Positions 63,814-64,000 of a DNA stretch of 64,000 nucleotides are shown here, piece by piece. The number at the start of each line of letters is the position of its first letter. Position 1 is the first letter of the stretch. The notes under the pieces were generated by a model. That model did no database searches and was not told the DNA's origin. It saw nothing but the letters and a program-made list of their open reading frames with translations. The stretch comes from Cohnella terricola (GTDB taxonomy: Bacteria; Bacillota; Bacilli; Paenibacillales; Paenibacillaceae), in NCBI RefSeq assembly GCF_007786475.1, contig NZ_VNJJ01000004.1, positions 251,058 through 315,057 of the forward strand, written 5' to 3'. A program made the translations under genes and the position numbers.

Positions 63814-64000
63814 CTAGAATAGGGAAGATTGGTTCATTCTCTTCGAGAAAGAATTCGCCAGTAGCAGCAGGAAGAGAGCGATAATGCCTTTAACCAACCC
63901 TACCGCGGCCGAATAGGAGAACCGCCCTTGCTTGATACCGATCTCGTATACGTAGATATCGATTACGCTGCTCGTGCTTTCGTTCAATTGGTTTTTCAGC
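63814..64000 (-). CDS. Carbohydrate ABC transporter permease (LplB type), 5' part beyond window
   Basis: Only the C-terminal 61 residues are in view. They read EIGIKQGRFSYSAAVGLVKG then IALFLLLLANSFSKRMNQSSLF, which is the end of MalF/LplB-branch permeases. It is the upstream partner of the LplC-type permease. Confidence 0.85.
   Translation of the reverse strand, partial: LKNQLNESTSSVIDIYVYEIGIKQGRFSYSAAVGLVKGIIALFLLLLANSFSKRMNQSSLF

Overview
The window looks like the chromosome of a spore-forming, low-to-moderate-GC Firmicute of the family Paenibacillaceae (Paenibacillus or Cohnella type). Signs of this are YesM/YesN two-component pairs beside sugar ABC importers, a YhcN/YlaJ spore lipoprotein, SLH-domain and copper-amine-oxidase-N surface proteins, a Bacillus-type caa3 oxidase operon, a B. 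subtilis-style fad set, a T-box in front of ilvA and PBSX-like lysis genes. No ribosomal RNA, integrase or insertion sequence was seen. The assignment comes from gene content, not from a search.

Layout. 1-5.6 kb (minus): a membrane-anchored sugar-binding protein, a YesM-like kinase and a YesN-like regulator in one overlapping operon, followed by a chemotaxis receptor cut by the window edge. 5.7-7.4 kb (plus): a compact agr-like peptide-signalling locus (membrane protein, AgrB, AgrD, stand-alone LytTR protein) without a visible histidine kinase. 7.4-9.3 kb: a secreted PQQ-propeller protein and a gene-free stretch with a palindromic repeat array. 9.4-14.8 kb (minus): ctaCDEF, ctaG and a DUF420/CtaM protein, i.e. 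cytochrome caa3 oxidase and assembly factors. 15.2-17.2 kb: spore lipoprotein, small protein, FHA membrane protein. 17.3-28.5 kb: a complete fatty-acid beta-oxidation block, fadF-fadN-fadA-fadE-acyl-CoA ligase on minus, diverging from etfB-etfA on plus. 28.5-29.4 kb: a gene-free stretch filled by two repeat families. 29.4-31.3 kb: two envelope proteins. 31.3-33 kb: T-box plus ilvA. 33.2-35.6 kb: a UgtP-like glycolipid glucosyltransferase and an MFS protein. 35.7-42.4 kb: small proteins, an aromatic-acid-exporter-like protein, an AlkC-type glycosylase, a sensor kinase, MscL with a Cys4 tail, a NUDIX hydrolase and a divergent tyrosinase-like protein. 43.1-46.4 kb: a phage-derived lysis cassette (sigma-like activator, XhlA, holin-like, glucosaminidase) diverging from an Xre repressor and an ImmA/IrrE protease, with five 17-bp operators between them and no virion genes. 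46.4-50.4 kb: lipoprotein, two tRNA-Thr genes, a phosphodiester-glycosidase-type protein and an aldose epimerase. 50.5-57.4 kb: an SLH surface protein, a third repeat array, a TetR regulator and an RND exporter with paired TetR-like operators. 57.6-64 kb (minus): YesMN and a sugar ABC importer (binding protein, two permeases, the last cut by the edge).

The features that stand out most are the self-contained lysis module with its own repressor circuit, the kinase-less agr-like locus, and three intergenic repeat arrays that share almost exactly the same ~51-bp period while having unrelated sequences. One of these arrays folds into two hairpins per unit, with base changes that mostly preserve pairing.
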